Assembly (NCBI GenBank): GCA_963691655.1
Contig: OY829327.1
Span: 58,478,079-58,542,078, forward strand
Source: Toxonevra muliebris
Taxonomy: Eukaryota; Arthropoda; Insecta; Diptera; Pallopteridae
DNA: 64,000 bases
Direction of reading: 5' to 3'
How positions within the stretch are numbered: the stretch's first letter is position 1; every line of letters starts with the position of its first letter. Positions 60,101-64,000 of this stretch are shown here, piece by piece. A program made the position numbers and the translations under genes. The notes under the pieces were generated by a model that saw nothing but the letters and a program-made list of their open reading frames with translations, did not search any database and was not told where the DNA came from.

Positions 60101-62715
60101 CCCAAAAAATTTGGTTGTAATTTTAGATTTTCATGAATTGAAAAACACCCTGTTTTTTAAGTGTGGTAGAACTTTGATTTTAAATACATAAAAATCGAAG
60201 TATGATGCCAAATTTTTTTTTTTTAAATTTAATGCTTTGAATTTTATGGCTTTTAATATTTAAAATTGGTTTCCGTCATATGACCACCACGACTAATTCT
60301 GAAGAACCGCATTCGATCAGACCAATTTTGGACCACTTTTTCGAGTAATTCAGGCCTTATTCAATCAATAACACGAGTTATGTTGGCTTCCAAAGCGTCT
60401 ATAGTTTCTGCTTTATCTAGGATTAGACGTTAGAGGATTGTGAGAACTGAGGACAATGATTAAATTCAATTAGTAACAAATTCTTTTCACTGAATTAAAA
60501 ACTTACGTTTTCTTCAAGCAAATGTTGCGTTTCTCCTTTCTATAGCAGCAAAGCTTATGTATTTAATTTTGTGAACAATCAGAAAAAAAAATCAAACAGG
60601 GTGAGACTGCCTGCAAAAACGATTTTAAGACCAATTCTTAAGATATTAATTTGAAAAATTCAGTACAAAATCGGTACAAAATCGGGTCGATACCATTCAA
60701 ATTTTGAAACTAAAAATCATTGATCATCGATCTGTAACGAGCACCATTCACTGTAACACTAGCTTCGTTTTTTTTTAAATATGGACCTATAATGTCTCCA
60801 GCGAGTAAACCACACCATACAGTGCATTTTCAGGATGCAATGGAACCTGTAAAACTGGTTTCACGAAGTGGTCTATAAGTTTTGCGAATAGTGTTTCATG
60901 GTAAAATGTTAAACTCAACAAAATTGAATAAAATTAAAGTCGAAGGAATAATGTTGTCTGGATGAAATTTTACATAGATTGGTTTTTACAAAATTCAGGA
61001 GAACCTCTTTAATTTGAACCGTGATTATTTGAAAACTTTTTACTTTTATAATTCGAATTTTTTTTAATGTTTTTTTTTATATATATTATCTTTTGAATTT
61101 TAATTTCATTGAATAGTGAAAGTGAAATTTACACTTTGAAAAGTGAAAATTTCAACATGACTGTTACTGGCTTAGTTTTATTTTAGAAAAATAAAATTAA
61201 AAAAAACCATATTATTGGAATTTTAATTTTTTTACTATAATATTCGAAAAATTGAAACCTCTTGAGATTCGAACTATCGAGGTTCTACTCTAAATACACA
61301 CCTCCATTGCGCTACTCTTTGTACTTATTTTTTTAAAGTTGATTATATCTAACGATGGAGAAATTGCAAAAAGTACATAATTTGAATAAATTTTAGATTA
61401 TGTTAAAGGGAGGTGCTCAGAAAAATGAGCGTCCACGTCGTATACATACGAAACAGATCTTCTTGAAATATCTAACCATTTTGAAACCACTCAACCGCCT
61501 GATAAAATTTACAAGTTTGGTTGGCGGAATATCCGTTAGGTCCTCCAGTTCTCCAAACAGTCGATCTCCTAAGAAACGGAGTCGACGCCAATGCACAAAA
61601 GTCTGTGAGTACTTTGGCTAGAACTCGGATTTGTTTTTTCTCTAAACAGAGAAAGCTCTGAGGTCTTTTCTTATCAAGAGAAGGCCATAAGCTTCGGACT
61701 ATCTTACAGTATGGGGTTTGCCGCTTGTTCTGGTTTGGACTTGATTTCACGGATCCTGTTGGTATATTTAGTGACACCACTACTCTTGCTAGTTTGTTAG
61801 CTTTGTCGTTTCCTTCAATGTTGCTTTGCCCGGGAGTCTAGCTGAGTTTGGCTTGAGGGGGGTTTTGCTATTTCCCTTAGAATACTTTTGAAATAATGCC
61901 AAATTTGCTATAATTTAACAATTCGAACAAATTTTTTTTTTTTTTTTCTTTTTTTTGAACTGTTCTTCATATAAATTTTAAAATTTCTATTTGATATGAG
62001 AAAAATAAGTACTTTCATCTGAATAAAATTTTTCAGTATTATTGATAATATTATGGAGATTTTATTTATCAAAATCACTTTTCTTTCAATGTTTTTGAAA
62101 TTCAACTGGTCCACATACAAATTTCTCTTTTATTAATTACCTTCCAAATAATAAAGTCAAGATTTGTAAAAGGCTACAATATTAAACCAAACAAAACTGT
62201 GAACAGAAAATCGAGATAAAAAAGAGACTGTGTTAAATTTTTTTGTAATTTCATAATAATTTCCTCGATTGAGAATGTATGAATTATCCTATTACCATAC
62301 TAAATAAACGAATATCTTAAAAAAAAAATGTACTCACTTAATCATTCGTTCTTGTTCATATCTCGCTATAAACACGGGCAATTCCATGCCGAGACTTGTT
62401 GCATGATGTAGAAAATATACCATGGCGCGCGTGTTCTCATCCTGATTAATTCACTCATCGTTATTGCGTTATTCATTTGTTTTATTTCATCGTTGTTTTT
62501 ATTTCGAAAACACACACACACATACAGGAAAGACAAGCAGCATGAAAAGAAATCAAATTAAAATTCAGTCTTTTGTGAATAATTTTAATTTTTAAGCCGA
62601 TTAACCTGATCACGAAAGTCGCTACGCCAGCCGGCAATGAAATGTGGCGCGTTTGGTCCAAATAAAGCGCCTAAAAATATGCGCTCAAATGTTTTTTCAC
62701 ACGAGTAGATTTCCT
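41864..62715 (-). CDS. Ankyrin-repeat and SOCS-box protein, ASB17-like (6 exons, 5' end missing)
   Basis: Probable substrate-recognition subunit of an Elongin B/C-Cullin5 E3 ubiquitin ligase. Exons in coding order: 62715-62606, 62441-62338, 58042-57947, 54111-53955, 53032-52914, 42137-41864. They join in phase without stops. Ankyrin-like helices (SSPLRVALQASAPDLLLILL then RYGAEPNPPDGG) precede a C-terminal SOCS box: BC box SLRHLSRCRI, and a Cul5-type LRLPKRLQRYIDL. The arrangement and the LPEGIDTLRLP segment resemble vertebrate ASB17. After the SOCS box is a Gly/Asn-, Lys- and Ser-rich tail of about 47 residues, ending at a TAG (41866-41864). The gene runs opposite to Gycbeta100B and seems to sit inside its last intron. 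The acceptor of the 53032 exon was picked by phase. The start codon lies beyond the window or was not recognised. Confidence 0.82.
44340..44620. repeat. Dispersed repeat, related to 48415-48790
   Basis: Shares AACTTTTTCNGTRCATTTTT, ATTAGA, TTTTTAAAA, GACAAAAT-like, TTTTCACTTAAC, GATTCNCATTCT and CCCATTTCATT blocks in the same order with 48415-48790. Function unknown; likely an old mobile element. Confidence 0.6.
45703..45986 (+). mobile_element. tRNA-derived SINE, family A, with 13-bp target duplication
   Basis: Flanked by TGTTCAAAATGGT (45690-45702) and TGTTCAAAATAGT (45987-45999). The head GGATAGTGTGCTGGACTGCT and B-box-like CAGGTTCAATGCT are followed by the AAAATCAAAAATACAAA body and CACTTCGTCGTTTGAATTCG. 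The target duplication shows the 284-bp unit is a complete retroposed insertion. Confidence 0.82.
48415..48790. repeat. Two tandem copies of a unit of about 215 bp
   Basis: ACCGTAAGGAAA..GATAG and CCGAATCCGGATTCGTATTG at about 48440-48492 recur as ACCGTAAGGAAAATAGAACC and CCGAGTTCAGATTCGCATTC at about 48655-48705. A third relative is at 44340-44620. Confidence 0.65.
49601..49963. mobile_element. 363-bp MITE with 20+ bp inverted ends and TA target site
   Basis: Ends read inward CACCCCGTGCCAATAAAAAC (left) and CACCCTGTGCCAATAAAAAC (right), one mismatch. TA flanks both ends (49599-49600, 49964-49965). No coding content. TA duplication points to the Tc1/mariner superfamily. Confidence 0.85.
50320..50400 (+). 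mobile_element. SINE family A head only
   Basis: GACGTAATCATTAGTATGCT, AGACTGCTACGCA and GGGGTTCAATAATC repeat the tRNA-like head of the SINE at 39759; the body is missing. Confidence 0.55.
52914..53032 (-). CDS. ASB17-like gene exon (start of SOCS box)
   Basis: Minus-strand donor TCTCG/GTGAGT. It encodes PIIFSARREMFFERYGSLLM and on to GVMSLRHLSR, the BC-box start. The more attractive acceptor TTTTCAG 14 bases downstream would break the frame with the preceding phase-0 exon. The in-phase acceptor is GCAAAG at 53033-53038, so the upper boundary is an inference. Confidence 0.75.
53314..53330. repeat. C17 homopolymer tract
   Basis: Seventeen C in a row in a pyrimidine-rich stretch about 280 bases upstream (in gene order) of the ASB17-like exon at 53032. 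Prone to slippage and assembly error. Confidence 0.9.
53699..53775 (-). mobile_element. tRNA-like SINE head
   Basis: On the minus strand there is an A-box-like TGACCTAGTAGTAGAG and a perfect B box GGTTCGATTCC. The ends cannot form an acceptor stem, so it is a SINE head or tRNA pseudogene rather than a working tRNA. Confidence 0.5.
53955..54111 (-). CDS. ASB17-like gene exon (ankyrin repeat continued)
   Basis: Minus-strand acceptor TTTTACAG, donor AAG/GTAAAT. It starts with the base finishing Arg, then YGAEPNPPDGGASVVLSLLD. It ends EILLRNIPMIEMPYK. This aligns with the YG...-IVL segment before the SOCS box of ASB17. Confidence 0.85.
55005..55222 (+). mobile_element. SINE family B, 5'-damaged copy
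   Basis: The 3' two thirds match 40779-41091: TTATTCTCATAACCTTCTTA, TGAGAATTATAAGAAA, then TGTGGTATCACAATGGGCCG. The tail is CTCTAACCTAACCTAACC. Confidence 0.72.
57947..58042 (-). CDS. ASB17-like gene exon (ankyrin repeat)
   Basis: Minus-strand acceptor CTTGCAG, donor TTAAG/GTAATT, 96 bases. It encodes FIDIPIESCGRSSPLRVALQ then ASAPDLLLILLR. The S/TPLxxAL and LLxxLLRYGA spacing is that of an ankyrin repeat split by the intron. Confidence 0.85.
60225..60910 (-). pseudogene. Tc1/mariner-like transposase relic
   Basis: Minus-strand frames give NGARYRSMINDFLF-like text (from the 60700 region), VKPVLQVPLHPENAL, and a C-terminus AETIDALEANITRVID, IRPELLEKVVQNWSDRMRFF and RISRGGHMTE. The last block is typical of the C-terminus of one insect Tc1/mariner-like family. 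Multiple stops and shifts. Confidence 0.7.
61475..61870 (-). pseudogene. LINE RNase H end (R1-like) relic
   Basis: The minus strand reads TPGQSNIEGNDKANKLA (RNase H final motif), then SLWPSLDKKRPQSFLCL and IRVLAKVLTDFCALA, the segment after RNase H in R1/jockey-type elements. A stop before the motif and missing upstream domains show a dead fragment. Confidence 0.75.
62338..62441 (-). CDS. ASB17-like gene exon
   Basis: Minus-strand acceptor AATCAG, donor TTAA/GTGAGT. It encodes DENTRAMVYFLHHATSLGME then LPVFIARYEQERMIK, with the last Lys codon split. The acceptor's pyrimidine tract is weak; the call rests on phase and on the next exon continuing the frame. Confidence 0.75.
62606..62715 (-). 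CDS. ASB17-like gene, first visible exon
   Basis: On the minus strand the acceptor is CTTTCAG and the donor CAG/GTTAAT. It encodes EEIYSCEKTFERIFLGALFG and on to AGWRSDFRDQ. Two bases complete a codon begun in an exon farther upstream that I could not find. The +3 T of the donor is uncommon but the joined frame is good. Confidence 0.75.
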
Positions 62716-62942
62716 CTGAAAGTGTAAGAAAATAAATAAATAGTATAATTTTGTAATTGTTAGCGCCGGCAGAAATGTGATGAATATGATGATGAGTATT
62801 AAAGAAAAGCAATTATCTAAAGTTACTCATACGATTGACGAATGTGTGTGTCAATTGCAAATTAGAGCTTCTTGGTATAAAAGCAAAAACTTAATAGCAA
62901 TTATTGTAAAAAGCGAAGGAAGTATAACGAGATGAATATATA

Positions 62943-63607
62943 GGGGAACGTGGGCCTACATTGGCACTGTGGGTTAAGCCGGCACCCCGCGTATCTTAGA
63001 GATTGAGCGCGTGGCAGCTTAACCGTTTTGCCGTATGAGAGGTTGGTAGATATGAACGGAATTTACGCTGACAATTGACACTTTAGTTTTAGCTTGACAA
63101 CATGAGTGCGGTATAAATTTTTCGTGCAAACGCAACTCCATTTTCTTACAGACTTGTGAAGCTGCTACGGGTGTGTAAATATTTCAAAAGTTCAATTAAT
63201 TGGGTGCATTAGTTTCTGTGTTCTGTGTGCTTTCACCTGATAAAGTCGATTTTTTAATCGGATTTGTTTCGTGTGCTAGCATGAAATGTGTCAAAACTCG
63301 TAGTGGTCTTGAGTCGGCACCAAACAGGTGGTCCTGAGTAGGCACCATTTTTTTTATTTTGCTTGTCTTTTGTCGATTTACTCAGTGAAACAGACGCCTC
63401 ACAGTGTGCTCTTAGGCAGCTCACAAAATTTTTTTTTGAATAATTTTATAATTTTATTAGTTATTTTGTTCTGAAAAATTGGCCACAACGAGCGATGAAC
63501 GCCTTTTGTGGTTTCATCTGTTTTAACAGTTTTTTAATTTTTTTAACCCTGTCGACCCCTGTTTTCGGCAAAAACTCTTACGGTGCCGGCTCAGAACCAC
63601 TCTCCCC
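62943..63607. mobile_element. 665-bp MITE with TA target site and repeated internal motif
   Basis: Ends GGGGAACGTGG and (inward) GGGGAGAGTGG, flanked by TA (62941-62942, 63608-63609). A motif like GTGGTYYTGAGYCGGCACC occurs four times: 62969-62986, 63303-63321, 63328-63346, and inverted at 63582-63600. No transposase. The internal copies resemble transposase-binding repeats. Confidence 0.75.
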
Positions 63608-64000
63608 TACATTTATTTGTATTTAAAGTGATTTAAAGTGAAAACACATTCACATACACACATATACAATACTTAAAACACTTTCATTATTTTACCACAT
63701 CACATTGCACTGCAGGAGAATTGGCAATAACGCGTAACGCCAAGTGTCGGAAATGATACCAACAAATAAGCCAATTTGGAAAATGAACTTGTTGCCTACA
63801 ATACGCACACACTCACACTCATATTCAAAGTCACATATGCACATACTCGAGCTATACAAACAAAATATTGGCAACCAAAAAACATACGACACAGGATGAG
63901 CAAAAGTGCATTTCAGCTTATGTATCGGAAAACGAAAAACTAGAGGACGCATAGTTAAGGATGGAACTATGATGCGGCATACCGCATTGTTTTTAATGGA

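Larger units (their letters stand above)
41573..64000. other. Presumed last Gycbeta100B intron, hosting the ASB17-like gene antisense
   Basis: 22.4 kb follow the exon 13 donor without a visible terminal cyclase exon. It contains the six minus-strand ASB17-like exons and the repeats listed. Gene-free stretches (42.2-43.8, 46.0-48.3, 51.0-52.9, 55.3-57.9, 58.1-60.2, 63.6-64.0 kb) show only AT-rich DNA and microsatellites. Confidence 0.65.

Noticed and set aside
63692..63952. Minus-strand 86-codon frame as first exon of the ASB17-like gene
   Set aside because: No similarity to ASB proteins and no donor that fits the phase of the 62715 exon could be identified.

Overview
The window is intronic, AT-rich nuclear DNA from a higher fly. 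A tephritid fruit fly is my best guess, from the near-identity of the main protein to its Drosophila counterpart, the ACAT/TATG microsatellites and the types of transposons. The species call is inference. There are no operons or prokaryotic features. Coding exons make up only about 4% of the sequence; the rest is long introns full of transposon remains.

Gene 1 (+ strand, 1567-41572, open at both ends) is the beta subunit of nitric-oxide-sensitive soluble guanylyl cyclase, the orthologue of Drosophila Gycbeta100B. Thirteen consecutive exons could be placed at splice sites with matching phases. They add up to 664 codons: most of the H-NOX heme domain, a low-complexity Asn/Asp-rich linker, the PAS/H-NOXA domain, the coiled coil and most of the cyclase domain. 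The first about 26 residues and the last about 45 residues are not in the window.

Gene 2 (- strand, 62715-41864, 5' end missing) is an ankyrin-repeat plus SOCS-box protein resembling vertebrate ASB17, probably a substrate receptor of a Cullin-5 ubiquitin ligase. Six exons join in phase. The final Gycbeta100B exon is not visible before the window ends, so gene 2 probably lies, antisense, inside the last Gycbeta100B intron.

Layout: 1-1566 is the Gyc 5' intron; 1567-12644 holds Gyc exons 1-8, with a pogo-like element (3848-4636), a CACTG-ended element with TTA target duplication (6438-7886) and a LINE 3' end (9708-10420) in introns. Then comes the 11.9 kb intron 8, with BEL/Pao, LINE and Tc1/mariner remains. 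Exons 9-12 occupy 24574-27569, with a 931-bp foldback palindrome in intron 11. The 13.8 kb intron 12 has a second Tc1/mariner copy, a mariner relic and tRNA-derived SINEs. Exon 13 follows, and then 22 kb containing the ASB-like gene, more SINEs and two TA-flanked MITEs.

I do not see a clear new multi-gene system. The most interesting items are the nested antisense gene pair with a possible overlapping 3' UTR, the species-variable linker in the cyclase beta subunit, and several transposon/SINE families whose ends and target duplications can be read directly.
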